From Phycisphaeraceae bacterium (GTDB taxonomy: Bacteria > Planctomycetota > Phycisphaerae > Phycisphaerales > UBA1924): a stretch of 64,000 bases of DNA. Shown here piece by piece: positions 8,734-18,565 of the stretch. Location: assembly GCA_020639235.1 (NCBI GenBank), contig JACKHC010000001.1, positions 2,604,001-2,668,000 on the forward strand. Reading direction: 5' to 3'. A program made the position numbers and the translations under genes. Each line of letters starts with the position of its first letter. The stretch's first letter is position 1. The notes under the pieces are model-generated. The model was not told where the DNA came from. It saw only the letters and a list, made by a program, of their open reading frames with translations, and did no database searches.

Positions 8734-9069
8734 TCAGATCATCGCATCCCTGCCCGACTCGCCTGTGCGGATACGCGTTACGGAGTTCACATCATGAACA
8801 GCGATCTTGCCGTCACCAGGCCGACCGGTTGCTGCGTGATCCTGAATAATCTGTACAACATCTGCGGCGTGGCCCGCTTCGATAATGCACTCGATCTTGA
8901 CCATCTCCACCATTCCATAGCCGCTCGGTTGTGATGAGTCGCGACCCGCAACCTTTCCAAACCCACGAACTTCCGACACTGTGACGCCTGGAAAGTCAGG
9001 ATGTTCGTGCAGGGCTTGAAGCACCGCATTGAGCATATTGGGACGAATAAAAGCCTTGATCTCTTTCAT
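8734..9069 (-). CDS. PII-like signalling protein linked to metal RND pump
   Basis: The 111-residue product has the PII/GlnB fold signature at both ends: an N-terminal KEIKAFIRPNML segment and the C-terminal TGRPGDGKI nucleotide-site motif. The T-loop region (VRGFGKVAG...SGYGMVEMVKIE) is about three residues shorter than in GlnB and differs in sequence. A Tyr is present near position 51, but the usual uridylylation context is missing. PII-like proteins next to heavy-metal RND pumps are a known separate group (PII-NG). The gene lies 18 bases downstream of czcA, so it may sense a nucleotide or metal state and adjust efflux. The partner is unknown. Confidence 0.87.
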   Translation of the reverse strand: MKEIKAFIRPNMLNAVLQALHEHPDFPGVTVSEVRGFGKVAGRDSSQPSGYGMVEMVKIECIIEAGHAADVVQIIQDHAATGRPGDGKIAVHDVNSVTRIRTGESGRDAMI

Positions 9070-9087
9070 CGGTACATCTCTTTTCGG

Positions 9088-12000
9088 TTAGATGACTACT
9101 TCTTGTTTCCGCCCACCGAACCAGAGGTAGAGTGTCGGAAGCACGAACAAAGTAAGCACGGTCGAACTGATGAGCCCGCCGATGACAACAGTTGCTAGGG
9201 GGCGCTGAACTTCGGCCCCCATCCCCGTGTTCAAAGCCATCGGCACAAAGCCGAGACTGGCTACTAACGCGGTCATCAGGACGGGGCGGAGACGGGAGAG
9301 ACTACCCTCGACGACGGCATCTCGCATTGTCTTGCCTTCGTCGCGAAGTTGGTTGATGAACGTGATCATCACCACGCCGTTGAGCACCGCGACGCCTGAG
9401 AGAGCAATAAAGCCCACGCCCGCACTGATGCTGAACGGCATGCCCCGTAGCCAGAGGGCAATGATGCCCCCGGTGAGCGCGAGCGGCACCCCGGTATAGA
9501 CCAAAATCGCGTGCCGCGCATTGCCGAAGGCGGTGAACAGCATGATGAAGATGAGCGACAACGCGAGCGGAACGACGATCAACAGTCGTTGTCTCGCGCG
9601 GGCGAGGTTCTCGAACTGTCCACCCCAGGTGATGTAGTAGCCATCCGGCAAAGTGACCTCCGCGTCAAGCCGTTCTTGTGCCTCCGCGACGAAAGAGCCC
9701 ATATCACGCCCGCGGATATTCGCTTGCACGACCAGCCGTCGCTTCGCGTTCTCCCGACTGATCTGGTTCGGGCCCTCTGAGACATCGACCTGGGCGACGG
9801 CTTCGAGCGGGATGTACCGGATTTCAGCACCCATCCCGGGCATGCTCTCATCAGCAGAGGCAAGCTGGACGCCTTCACCCTCAGGCAAAGGAATAGGGAG
9901 GTTCCTCACAAAATCGACCTCGCCTCGCAGGTTCTCCGGCAGTCGAACAACAATAGGAAAGCGTCTGTCGCCGTCATACAAGGTTCCGGCTTCCTCACCA
10001 CCGAAAGCAATAGATACGACCTCTTGAATATCGCTGACATTGAGGCCGTAACGAGAAATCTTCTCGCGATCGATGTCGATGGTGAGCACACTGAGGCCGG
10101 AGACCTGCTCGACCTTGACATCGGACGCGCCGGAAATAGTCTGCATCACCGCGGCGATCTCGTTGCCCGACTGCAGCAATAAGTCGAGATCATCCCCGAA
10201 GATCTTTACAGCCAGATCACTTCGCACGCCACTGATCAACTCGTTGAATCGCAATTCGATTGGCTGCGAAATCTCGTAGTTCTGGCCGGGGATTGAGCCA
10301 AGGAACTCTTCGATCTCCTCGGCTAGTTCTTCCTGCGTCGAGGCTCGTGTCCACTCCTCACGCGGATGCAGCATGAGGTATGTATCGCTGACATTTGGCC
10401 CCATCGGGTCGGTGGCGACCTCGGCGGTCCCCGTCCGGGCGAAAATGCTGGCGATCTCATCGGGGAATTCGTCGCGGAGCGATCGTTCGAGGTCTTTTTG
10501 CATCTCAACACTCGTCGTGATTCCAATGCTGGGGATCCGAGCTGGCTGCACTGCGAGAGCGCCCTCACCAAGCTTGGGCACGAACTCGCTGCCAAGCCTG
10601 CTGGCAACCAGGCCCGAAACCAAAAGCAGAAGAACGGCGAAGCCCACGGTGAGCCATCGAAGTCTGAGCGCAGTATTCAGTGACGGGCGATATGCCGCCT
10701 TGGTCCATCGGATGAGGAAGCTCTCCTTCTCGGAGAACTTGCCCCGAAGCAGTAGAGCACAGGCCGCAGGAATGAAGGTAAACGTCAAAAGCAGAGCACC
10801 GGCGAGCGCGAGCAGCACCACCCCAGCCATTGGGCGGAACATCTTGCCCTCGATTCCTGTAAGCGTGAGGATTGGCAGGTACACGATCATGATGATGAGG
10901 ATGCCGAAGAGTGTTGGTTTGGCGACCTGTTTGCCAGCCTCGCCGATGATTGACAGCCTTTCGTCGTTGGTGAGCCGCCGCTTCTTGTGCTCTTGCTCTT
11001 CCGAGGCGCGTCTCACGATATTCTCGACAAAGACTACGGCACCATCCACGATGATCCCGAAGTCGATAGCACCAAGACTAAGCAGGTTCGCGCTAACTTT
11101 GTTTTCCACCATACCGGTGATTGCGAACAGCATCGACAGCGGAATAGCACAAGCGACGATGACTGCTGCTCGCAGATTGCCGAGCAGCAGTAGCAGTACA
11201 ACAATGACGAGAACGGCGCCCTCGAAGAGGTTCTTCTCAATCGTGTGAAGAGTTGCGTCTACGAGGTAGGTCCGGTTGTAGAGCGTCTTGACTGTAACGT
11301 TCTCGGGCAGCGTCTTCTGGATTTGCTCCATCCGTGAATGAACATCCTCGGAGACTGTCCGGCTATTGGCTCCGAGCAACATCATGGCTGTGCCGATGAC
11401 AACCTCCTGGCCGTCGTGTGTGGCGGCACCCGTACGTAGCTCGTCACCAACGCCGACTTCCGCTACGTCGCGGATATGGACCGGAACTCCGTCATCGCTC
11501 TTGACAATGATGTTGCGGATGTCTTCCACGTCCCGGATCAGACCCGTAGCCCGAACGAGATACGCTTCTCCGGCGTGCTCGATGTAGCCACCGCCCGCGT
11601 TTGCGTTGTTCTCCGCGATGGCCTGCATGATGTCACGAAAGGACAAGCCGAAAGCCATGAGCTTGGCCGGGTCAGGAGTCACATGGAACTGCTCTTCGTA
11701 CGCCCCGATGCTGTTGACTTCGGTGACACCGGGTACTGTGCGGAGCTGTGGGCGGATCACCCAGTCTTGAACCGTTCGCAGATCTTGGGGCGAGTATTCA
11801 CTCCCGTCCGGCTTTGGTCCATCGGCCTCGACCGACCACATGTAGATCTCGCCCAGTCCCGTCGAAATCGGTCCCATCTGTGGCTCTGCCAGTCCGGGTG
11901 GAAGGGACCCGCGCGCTTCGGTCAGGCGTTCGCCGACGAGTTGTCTCGCCCAGAATATGTCCGTGCCTTCCTCGAATACCACCGTGACCTGCGACAGCCC

Positions 12001-12264
12001 GTAGCGAGAGATCGAACGGACGTAGTCGATATTTGGTAGCCCACCCATCGACCATTCGATCGGGAATGTGACCTGCTGCTCGATCTCAACCGGAGACAAT
12101 GCCGGCACATTGGTGTTGATCTGCACTTGGACATTCGTGATGTCAGGCACGGCGTCGATGGGTAGACGTGTAAAGCTGTACATACCGACGCCAACAAGGG
12201 CGAGCGTCGCGAGCAGGACCAACGTCCGCTGGCGGATCGAAAAATCGATGAGTTTGCCAAGCAT
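9088..12264 (-). CDS. czcA: Heavy-metal efflux RND pump (CzcA-type)
   Basis: The 1058-residue inner-membrane proton antiporter has the full RND layout (two repeats, 12 membrane helices, large periplasmic loops). The fourth membrane segment carries DFGIIVDGAVVFVEN with Asp401, Asp407 and Glu414. This is the proton-relay pattern of CzcA (D402, D408, E415 in the reference protein), rather than the CusA pattern, so Zn/Co/Cd-type divalent export is more likely than Cu/Ag. It lies 10 bases after the adaptor gene. With the adaptor and outer-membrane lipoprotein it forms a complete tripartite pump. Confidence 0.93.
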   Translation of the reverse strand: MLGKLIDFSIRQRTLVLLATLALVGVGMYSFTRLPIDAVPDITNVQVQINTNVPALSPVEIEQQVTFPIEWSMGGLPNIDYVRSISRYGLSQVTVVFEEGTDIFWARQLVGERLTEARGSLPPGLAEPQMGPISTGLGEIYMWSVEADGPKPDGSEYSPQDLRTVQDWVIRPQLRTVPGVTEVNSIGAYEEQFHVTPDPAKLMAFGLSFRDIMQAIAENNANAGGGYIEHAGEAYLVRATGLIRDVEDIRNIIVKSDDGVPVHIRDVAEVGVGDELRTGAATHDGQEVVIGTAMMLLGANSRTVSEDVHSRMEQIQKTLPENVTVKTLYNRTYLVDATLHTIEKNLFEGAVLVIVVLLLLLGNLRAAVIVACAIPLSMLFAITGMVENKVSANLLSLGAIDFGIIVDGAVVFVENIVRRASEEQEHKKRRLTNDERLSIIGEAGKQVAKPTLFGILIIMIVYLPILTLTGIEGKMFRPMAGVVLLALAGALLLTFTFIPAACALLLRGKFSEKESFLIRWTKAAYRPSLNTALRLRWLTVGFAVLLLLVSGLVASRLGSEFVPKLGEGALAVQPARIPSIGITTSVEMQKDLERSLRDEFPDEIASIFARTGTAEVATDPMGPNVSDTYLMLHPREEWTRASTQEELAEEIEEFLGSIPGQNYEISQPIELRFNELISGVRSDLAVKIFGDDLDLLLQSGNEIAAVMQTISGASDVKVEQVSGLSVLTIDIDREKISRYGLNVSDIQEVVSIAFGGEEAGTLYDGDRRFPIVVRLPENLRGEVDFVRNLPIPLPEGEGVQLASADESMPGMGAEIRYIPLEAVAQVDVSEGPNQISRENAKRRLVVQANIRGRDMGSFVAEAQERLDAEVTLPDGYYITWGGQFENLARARQRLLIVVPLALSLIFIMLFTAFGNARHAILVYTGVPLALTGGIIALWLRGMPFSISAGVGFIALSGVAVLNGVVMITFINQLRDEGKTMRDAVVEGSLSRLRPVLMTALVASLGFVPMALNTGMGAEVQRPLATVVIGGLISSTVLTLFVLPTLYLWFGGRKQEVVI

Positions 12265-12274
12265 TTGTTGCTCC

Positions 12275-13807
12275 TTAGTGCTCGTGGCCGGCGGCGCTTT
12301 TGCCGAGCTCCGCCTTCATGAGGAAACTGTTGCGTACAACGACTGGAGCACCGATCGCGATGTCGTCTCCAAGTAGCTCGACGGATACGTCATTTCGGCG
12401 TCCCAGTTGGACCGCGACTGGCTCGATGCCATCAGCGTCTTGCACGAAGACCACTTCTTGCCCCTCGAATGTCTGGATCGCGTCCAAGGGGACAACGCGT
12501 GCAACAGGTGTCTGCCCTGTTTCCACTCGGGCCGTGACAAACTCGCCCGGCTTCCAGGCCCGGTCCTGATTGTCAATAACAACACGTGCCGAGACCGTCC
12601 GGGTTGACTCCGATACAACCGCACTGACATAATCAACCACGCCGGTGGTGGTTCGATCCCCGGCGTGAACTACTACCTGAAGTCCCTCGGTAATTTGTCC
12701 CGCGTATTGGCTGTAGACGGAGATATTCAGCCAAACCGTGTCGAGGTTTGCGATGGTGTAAACCGCTTCGTCGGTGCCTACTTTTTCACCAGGCGTAATG
12801 TGCTTGGCGATGATGCGCCCGCTGATCGGAGCGGTCAGCGAGTATCGAGCAACGGCGACATCAGGCTCATCAGTGATACCAGCGACCTGTTCATCGCTCA
12901 ACCCGAGCAGATGGAGGCGTCGCTCAGCGTTGTCAACTGAAGATGACGCGACACGTGCCGCTCGTTCTGCCTCTTGAAGTCGGAGTTGATAGGTAAAGTC
13001 GATGTCCTCAAAGGCTGCGAAGTAGTCAGCTTGGGTACTGTTGAAAGCCTCTTGCGCTGCCAGCAGATCTGACTCCGTGGAAAGACTTTTCTTCTGGAGT
13101 TCTCGCTCGCGGGCGTAGTTCGCCTCGGCTGCCCGTACTCTGGCGTAGGCAGAGAGCAGCCTGCCCTTGTTTTCGCCTATACGGAGATCTGCGACGCCCG
13201 CTCGCAGCACATCAAGTTCGGGCTCGGACCCCAGAAGTTCAAGCAGCGTCTGGGTGTTCCGGCTGATAGTGAGTTGCCGATTCAGTTCTGCATCTGCAAT
13301 CGCCTTTGACTGCACCGCCTGAAGATAGGTGATCTTGGTTTCACCGAGCTCGGGGCTTTCGAGCACGGCAAGCACGTCACCCTTTTCAATGCGGTGACCA
13401 AGGAAGCCATTGACCTCCGACACAATGCCCGGAACGCGCGGCGTTACATGGAGCAAGGCGTCTTGGTTCAGGCCGACCTCTGCAGGCAGGGTGAGATGGG
13501 TGGTGATCGTCCCGCCACCGAGTGGTGCAATCAGAACGCCCGCACGTTCTAGCTGCTGAGCTGAGAGTTTGACAACATCTTCGCCATGCTCTTCGTGCTC
13601 GTCCTCGCTTCCGTCGTCGTGACCATGTGCATCCCCGGCATCACTATGATCATCCGCTTCAGCACTGCCATGATCGTGTCCATCGCTCTCGGAGTGTCCT
13701 GAGTCATCGGCATGGTCATCGTGCCCAGTGCTATCGCCGCAAGCAGCCATAGCGAAGGTGATGACAAGAAGAGCTGGAGCCAGGAGCGTCTTTGTCAATG
13801 TGTTCAT
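12275..13807 (-). CDS. czcB: RND periplasmic adaptor with His/Asp-rich N-terminus (CzcB)
   Basis: The 510-residue membrane-fusion protein has a lipoprotein signal (Cys about residue 23, AMAACG) followed by a long linker (about 25-80) extremely rich in His, Asp and Glu (repeated HDD, GHD and DEHEEH patterns), probably a periplasmic Zn-binding or buffering segment. The adaptor body follows: barrel-lipoyl halves around a coiled-coil hairpin (roughly 180-290), then ITP...VGTDEAVYTIANLDTVWL, typical of CzcB/CusB. It bridges CzcA and the outer-membrane channel. Its start overlaps the czcC stop by 4 bases, so the genes are translationally coupled. Confidence 0.92.
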   Translation of the reverse strand: MNTLTKTLLAPALLVITFAMAACGDSTGHDDHADDSGHSESDGHDHGSAEADDHSDAGDAHGHDDGSEDEHEEHGEDVVKLSAQQLERAGVLIAPLGGGTITTHLTLPAEVGLNQDALLHVTPRVPGIVSEVNGFLGHRIEKGDVLAVLESPELGETKITYLQAVQSKAIADAELNRQLTISRNTQTLLELLGSEPELDVLRAGVADLRIGENKGRLLSAYARVRAAEANYARERELQKKSLSTESDLLAAQEAFNSTQADYFAAFEDIDFTYQLRLQEAERAARVASSSVDNAERRLHLLGLSDEQVAGITDEPDVAVARYSLTAPISGRIIAKHITPGEKVGTDEAVYTIANLDTVWLNISVYSQYAGQITEGLQVVVHAGDRTTTGVVDYVSAVVSESTRTVSARVVIDNQDRAWKPGEFVTARVETGQTPVARVVPLDAIQTFEGQEVVFVQDADGIEPVAVQLGRRNDVSVELLGDDIAIGAPVVVRNSFLMKAELGKSAAGHEH

Positions 13808-15204
13808 CGGTTCACCTCTTCCGTGGGCTGATCGCCGTCACGGGGTTCTCGCCAAGGGGCGTCGTTTTGTGCAAGTTCGCGCAGCAATGCCGCTGCCTCC
13901 TGGAGTCGCTGGAGCGCGTCGACATACGCGATACGTGATTCAACCACGACCTGCTGTGCATCCAAGAGTCGCAGGTAGTCCGTCTTACCACGCTCGTACG
14001 CTTGTCGCGTGAGGTCGAGCGTGCGTTCGGCTTTGGGAAGCAGTTGCTCTCGGTACCGTGTCGCCGCGATTCGGGCCGCTTCATAGGCGGACCACGCCTC
14101 AGAGACTTCGGCGAGCAGTTCGAGCTGAACCGTCCGTAAATCCGCCGCTGCGGAGAGCCGCTCTGCCAGCGCTGATCGGATGCCACCCTGATTGCGATCG
14201 AAGAGCGGGATCTCGATGCCGATGCCGAGATCGAGCGTGGTCTCGTTGTCAATGTCGGAGTAGCGCGGTCCAAGCGATGCGACCAGATTCGGGATCGCTT
14301 CTGCCTTGGCAAGTTGATGTGCCCGACGAGCACGCTCGATACCGATGCGTGCAACCTCCATCCGGCTGTTTGACTCTATGACCCGAGTTGCGATGTCTTC
14401 TTGGCTCGGAAACTCAGGGAGATCATCGGCGAGCGTCGTGAGCGGCAGATCCGACTGCCGATCGAGGCCCATAGCCGAAGCGAGCCGTCGCATGGATACC
14501 TCAGCTTCTAGTCGTGCGGTTTCCAGCTCAATCTGGGCTTGCTCCTTGACTACTTCCGCGCGGAGTTGGTCCGGCTCGGTGGCGGCGCCAGCATCAACCC
14601 GGGCAGTAGCCGCTTCGAGCAAGCGGTCGGCGAGGCCGATCAGATCTTGTCTGCTCGCAAGTCGCTCGCGTGCTGCAACGGCCGCGAAATACGACCTTGT
14701 CACTCGCGAAGCCACGGCGTATTCCTCAGCCACGAACTCAGCTTGTGCGGCCATTCGATCGGCATCGGCAACATCTCGGGCGCGACCCAGTTTGCCTCCG
14801 AGAACAATTTCCTGCTCCAGCCGGTAGATGGTCTCTCCGCCCGATCCAGCATCGGAGCCAAGGGCTTCGGCGTCGAATGAGAAGGAAGGATTCGGGTACA
14901 GGCCCGCTTGTGTCACACGGCCTGCGGCGACATCAACCTGATACCCCGCACGGCGGAGCCGCGGCGTGTTGTTGATCGCTACGCGAATCGCGTCATCGAC
15001 CGTCAGCGCGTCGAGTGCTTCGATTCCCAATGAAGGGCGATCACCAGAGTTTTCGGCGGCGTTCTCCGACAGCCGCCGGTCCGAGTCCGCGTACCGATCC
15101 TGGAGTGAGCGATAGGTCGGATCGTCCCACGAACGATCAAGAGGCCCAGCGCACGCCCCAAGCAGGAGGCACAGCCCCGGGGTCAAGCCAAGTAAGATTT
15201 TCAT
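13804..15204 (-). CDS. czcC: Outer-membrane efflux lipoprotein (CzcC)
   Basis: The 466-residue TolC-family lipoprotein has its lipobox Cys at residue 18 (LLLGAC). The body has the paired helical repeats of outer-membrane efflux proteins, e.g. TYRLEQEIVLGGKLGRARDVADADR and a second copy later (DLGIGIEIPLFDRNQGG). It provides the exit duct of the CzcCBA pump. The stop overlaps the czcB start (4 bases). It differs clearly from the TolC-like protein at 11-1477, so the region carries two separate tripartite export modules. Confidence 0.92.
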   Translation of the reverse strand: MKILLGLTPGLCLLLGACAGPLDRSWDDPTYRSLQDRYADSDRRLSENAAENSGDRPSLGIEALDALTVDDAIRVAINNTPRLRRAGYQVDVAAGRVTQAGLYPNPSFSFDAEALGSDAGSGGETIYRLEQEIVLGGKLGRARDVADADRMAAQAEFVAEEYAVASRVTRSYFAAVAARERLASRQDLIGLADRLLEAATARVDAGAATEPDQLRAEVVKEQAQIELETARLEAEVSMRRLASAMGLDRQSDLPLTTLADDLPEFPSQEDIATRVIESNSRMEVARIGIERARRAHQLAKAEAIPNLVASLGPRYSDIDNETTLDLGIGIEIPLFDRNQGGIRSALAERLSAAADLRTVQLELLAEVSEAWSAYEAARIAATRYREQLLPKAERTLDLTRQAYERGKTDYLRLLDAQQVVVESRIAYVDALQRLQEAAALLRELAQNDAPWREPRDGDQPTEEVNR

Positions 15205-15281
15205 GTGTGATCCCTGAGTGTTTCGAGGAGGTCAATACCGCCGCACGATGCAGCGATCCTGCTTTCGAATCAACTCAGGAA

Positions 15282-15734
15282 TTAGAGAATCAGAACAATG
15301 CTGGTCAGAGACAGCCGCGTCTGCCGGGGAGGGCCATCCTCAATGTGTGGCAAGCTTGCCGGAGTCGTGGTTTGCGACCAAACGACTGTTGAAGTCAACT
15401 GGAGAAAACTCGGAGGAGCAGGCGAGTCTGTGTCGGACAGGCCTTCACGAGAGCGGTGATCGGTCACCGCTGGGCTGACCTCAATCGCCTCATCGACGCA
15501 ACTACTCTCCAGGCAAGATTCGAGTTCTGATGCCGTGAGTTGGTCGCTCGTTTCGGACCGCTCAGGGTTTTGACCGAGTTCACCACCCGCGCAGCACTGG
15601 GAAAATGCCCATTCGAAATGAGACGAACCGTCCGATTCACGGCAGACCAGCAGCCCCGCAGGACTTGCCACAACCATCGCCTGGGCTACGAAGAGCAGCC
15701 AAACCACAGCAAAATTTAACGGACGAAAAGTCAT
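15282..15734 (-). CDS. Secreted small protein heading the czc operon
   Basis: Unrecognised 150-residue protein with an N-terminal signal-like helix (about residues 8-27) and several Cys (LLVCRES, FSQCCAGGE, SCLESSCVDE), so it is probably periplasmic or membrane-anchored. It is the first gene of the minus-strand efflux operon, 77 bases before czcC. Similar small Cys-bearing proteins at the head of metal-efflux operons can act as metal chaperones or sensors, but nothing here proves that. The start has no clear ribosome-binding site. A promoter-like TATACT lies only 7 bases upstream, so translation could be leaderless. Confidence 0.6.
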   Translation of the reverse strand: MTFRPLNFAVVWLLFVAQAMVVASPAGLLVCRESDGSSHFEWAFSQCCAGGELGQNPERSETSDQLTASELESCLESSCVDEAIEVSPAVTDHRSREGLSDTDSPAPPSFLQLTSTVVWSQTTTPASLPHIEDGPPRQTRLSLTSIVLIL

Positions 15735-15741
15735 CAGCCAG

Positions 15742-15759
15742 AGTATAGCCTGTTTCAGG
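15742..15759 (-). promoter_or_regulatory. Candidate czc promoter -10 and overlapping palindrome
   Basis: On the minus strand TATACT (15747-15742) resembles a -10 box and would place transcription start almost at the ATG (15734). No good -35 is visible, which suits an activator-dependent promoter. The perfect 11-bp palindrome CCTGTTTCAGG (15749-15759) sits immediately upstream and could be an operator. Confidence 0.35.
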
Positions 15760-16192
15760 GCCGGGAGTGGTCACCGCGAGAGCCGGGGGGAACGGCCTTG
15801 GCCGTACAGGGCAAGATCGACTCGGAAAGCCATGCACATGAGTCGCCGGCGGAGGTTTTCTAGCTCTGACTACCAACTTGTGCGTCCGTCCGCCTGCGAT
15901 CGCGTTGACCCGAAATCGGACCGCGATGTCCCGATCGAGCAAGCAGCATGCAACCCCGGCCGCGTCAAGGCATCTCGCGTACCTCCAAGACCGACATGTC
16001 AACAGAGGTGCAGTCCACACACGGGAATGGCTTGCTACGAGGTTTCGCGCTTTGCTGGAACGCGAATCCATTGGCCGCCTCTAAGAGACATGCGATGAAA
16101 CGCATCTGATTCAAACGGCTTGAGTCCATAGGATCGTTGCTCCTTGTCAAGCCCATCCCAGACCGCGTAGAGCGGATGCCCGAGAGAATCCA
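15760..16192. other. Divergent intergenic region between czc operon and Zn/Cd ATPase
   Basis: About 430 bases between the two divergent metal-efflux units. I see no convincing gene: short frames on both strands are Arg/Cys-rich and match nothing. It should hold the ATPase promoter. No clear MerR/ZntR or ArsR box was found, and no regulator gene is present in the window. Confidence 0.45.
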
Positions 16193-18454
16193 ATGCCCAA
16201 GAGCACCTTCATGATCCCATCGATGGACTGCCCTGCCGAGGAGGCCGTCATCCGCAACCGCCTCAAGTCTGTAAAGGGTGTCGATGGATTGCACTTTGAC
16301 CTATTCAACCGACGGCTGACTGTCTCGCACACGCATTCGGACGACGTGGCCATCGTGGCAGTGCTCAAGAGCGTCGGCATGGAACCTCGCTCTGGAAGTG
16401 TGAAGAGCGGCCAGTCGGATGGTGGTCACGAGAAGCGCATACGTGGATCAGGCGAAGCCGGTCAGTTGGTGGAGGGGGCCGCGTGCGATCCGGGCGTCCC
16501 CTGCGGGACCGATGTCGGACCTGGACCAGAACAAGTAGAACCCGTCGCAACACGAAAGGAACTGGTTCTGCTGGGAATCTCGGGTATTTTGGCGTTTGCG
16601 GCCGAAGGGCTGTACTTCACGGGTATCAAGGAAACAGCATGGCCCGTGGTTACGCTCGCCGTAGCATCGATGCTCTTGGGCGGACTGCCCACGCTCAAGA
16701 AGGGGATGATCGCACTCAAGACGCTCACGCTCAACATCAACTTCCTAATGACCGTGGCAGTAATCGGCGCGGCGGCCATCGGCGCGTGGCCCGAAGCCGC
16801 GATGGTCGTGTTTCTATTTGCTGTTGCGGAACTGATCGAAGCGCACTCACTTGACCGGGCGAGGAATGCCGTCCACGGGTTGATGGCTATGGCTCCCGAT
16901 GTCGCGAGCGTAAGGGCATCCGGCGCGGATAGTGCTGACGGCTGGAAACAAGTCGCGGCGGAAGCGGTAGCCGTAGGGTCAATCGTGCGCGTCAAGCCAG
17001 GTGAGCGGCTACCCCTTGACGGCATCGTCGTGGCCGGCTCGTCAGCCGTGAATCAGGCCCCGATCACCGGAGAGAGCCTCCCCGTGGACAAGGCGGTGGA
17101 CGATCAGGTTTTTGCCGGAAGCATCAACGGAAATGGACTTTTAGAGTTCAAGACCACGGGCGGAAAGGACCAGACGACCATTGCACGGATTGTCCGCTCA
17201 GTGCAAGAAGCACAGGGTCAGCGAGCACCGACGCAGCGGTTTGTCGACTCGTTCGCGAAAGTCTATACACCAGTCGTTGTGCTGCTTGCGGCACTGGTAG
17301 CGGTTGTACCTTGGCTGGTGTTCCAACAGCCATTTTCATCGTGGCTCTACAAGGCTTTGGTAATGCTGGTCATCGCCTGCCCGTGTGCTTTGGTAATCTC
17401 AACTCCCGTGACGATCGTCAGCGGACTGACGGCGGCGGCCAAACGAGGGATCCTGATCAAGGGCGGCGTGTATCTCGAACAGGGTCGGCGCCTCACGGTC
17501 GTTGCACTCGACAAGACTGGCACGATCACAGCGGGCAAACCCAGACTCACGGATGTGGCGCCGATCAATGAGAATGGGGCGATCATCACGACGGATGAAG
17601 TCCTCCGTATCGCCGCGAGTATTGACGCGTTGTCCGATCACCCGGTCGCACAAGCAATCAGTTCTGCATGGGGTGCCAACAAGGATCCACTGTTCCCGGT
17701 CGAAGAGTTTCAATCGATCACCGGCCGAGGGGTGCAGGGTGTTGTAAACGGAAAAAGGTACTTTGTGGGCAATCATCGTTTCGCCCACGAACGCGGCGTG
17801 TGTACACCTTTTGTCGAAGCAGAGTTGGAGAGGCTGGAGGTTCAGGGCAAGACAGCTATTACCCTATCTTCGTCGAGCGAGGTACTTGGTTTGCTCGCTG
17901 TGGCCGACACACCACGTGAGACGAGCGTGCAGGCCATTAGTGGCCTACATGAGGCGGGTATTCGCGTGGTGATGCTCACCGGAGACAATCAGAAGACCGC
18001 AGACGCGATCGCGAAGCATGTCGGTATCGATATCGCACACGGTGAGCTTTTGCCGGAAGACAAGCTCAAAGCGATCGATGAACTTCTCGCGCAGCATGGC
18101 AATGCCGCCATCGGCATGGTCGGAGACGGGATCAATGATGCTCCGGCACTGGCAAAGGCCAGTATCGGCTTTGCGATGGGTGCGGCGGGTACGGACACGG
18201 CGATCGAAACCGCCGATGTAGCATTCATGCGAGACGACCTCCTCGCTCTGCCGGAGTTCATCTCGCTTTCGCGCCGCACGGCGAGAGTGCTCAAGCAGAA
18301 CATCGGTCTGGCACTCGGGATCAAATTCGTGTTCTTTGTGCTTGCTATAGCAGGCGTTGCCACGCTTTGGATGGCTGTGATCGCAGATGTGGGGGCTAGT
18401 TTGTTCGTTGTCTTCAATGGACTTCGGCTGCTGAGATGGCGGCCCCGCCAGTGA
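16193..18454 (+). CDS. Zn/Cd/Pb-type P1B ATPase
   Basis: The 753-residue heavy-metal pump has one N-terminal HMA-like domain (residues 1-70) carrying MDCPAEE (Cys13) in place of a CxxC motif, then a linker with CDPGVPC. Core motifs: membrane CPC (396-398 in IACPCALVISTP), phosphorylated Asp440 (DKTGTITAGKP), MLTGDN and GDGINDAP. CPC followed by ALVISTP, and the MDCP...E domain, match CadA/ZntA P1B-2 pumps, which export Zn, Cd or Pb from the cytoplasm. It is divergent from the czc operon, so cytoplasmic export by this pump and trans-envelope export by CzcCBA would work in series. Confidence 0.92.
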   Translation: MPKSTFMIPSMDCPAEEAVIRNRLKSVKGVDGLHFDLFNRRLTVSHTHSDDVAIVAVLKSVGMEPRSGSVKSGQSDGGHEKRIRGSGEAGQLVEGAACDPGVPCGTDVGPGPEQVEPVATRKELVLLGISGILAFAAEGLYFTGIKETAWPVVTLAVASMLLGGLPTLKKGMIALKTLTLNINFLMTVAVIGAAAIGAWPEAAMVVFLFAVAELIEAHSLDRARNAVHGLMAMAPDVASVRASGADSADGWKQVAAEAVAVGSIVRVKPGERLPLDGIVVAGSSAVNQAPITGESLPVDKAVDDQVFAGSINGNGLLEFKTTGGKDQTTIARIVRSVQEAQGQRAPTQRFVDSFAKVYTPVVVLLAALVAVVPWLVFQQPFSSWLYKALVMLVIACPCALVISTPVTIVSGLTAAAKRGILIKGGVYLEQGRRLTVVALDKTGTITAGKPRLTDVAPINENGAIITTDEVLRIAASIDALSDHPVAQAISSAWGANKDPLFPVEEFQSITGRGVQGVVNGKRYFVGNHRFAHERGVCTPFVEAELERLEVQGKTAITLSSSSEVLGLLAVADTPRETSVQAISGLHEAGIRVVMLTGDNQKTADAIAKHVGIDIAHGELLPEDKLKAIDELLAQHGNAAIGMVGDGINDAPALAKASIGFAMGAAGTDTAIETADVAFMRDDLLALPEFISLSRRTARVLKQNIGLALGIKFVFFVLAIAGVATLWMAVIADVGASLFVVFNGLRLLRWRPRQ

Positions 18455-18565
18455 ATCGGAAAGCGCACTCACTCTTTCGCTGAAGGACCCGGGGGGTGCC
18501 GTGGATCCGTTGTCGCTTGCACCGGAAGGATCGGCCGGCGGGGTGTTTCACGGATAAATCAGAAT

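Noticed and set aside
15760..16192. A regulator gene (MerR/ArsR) between the czc operon and the Zn/Cd ATPase
   Set aside because: No frame here has helix-turn-helix or Cys-metal patterns of those families.
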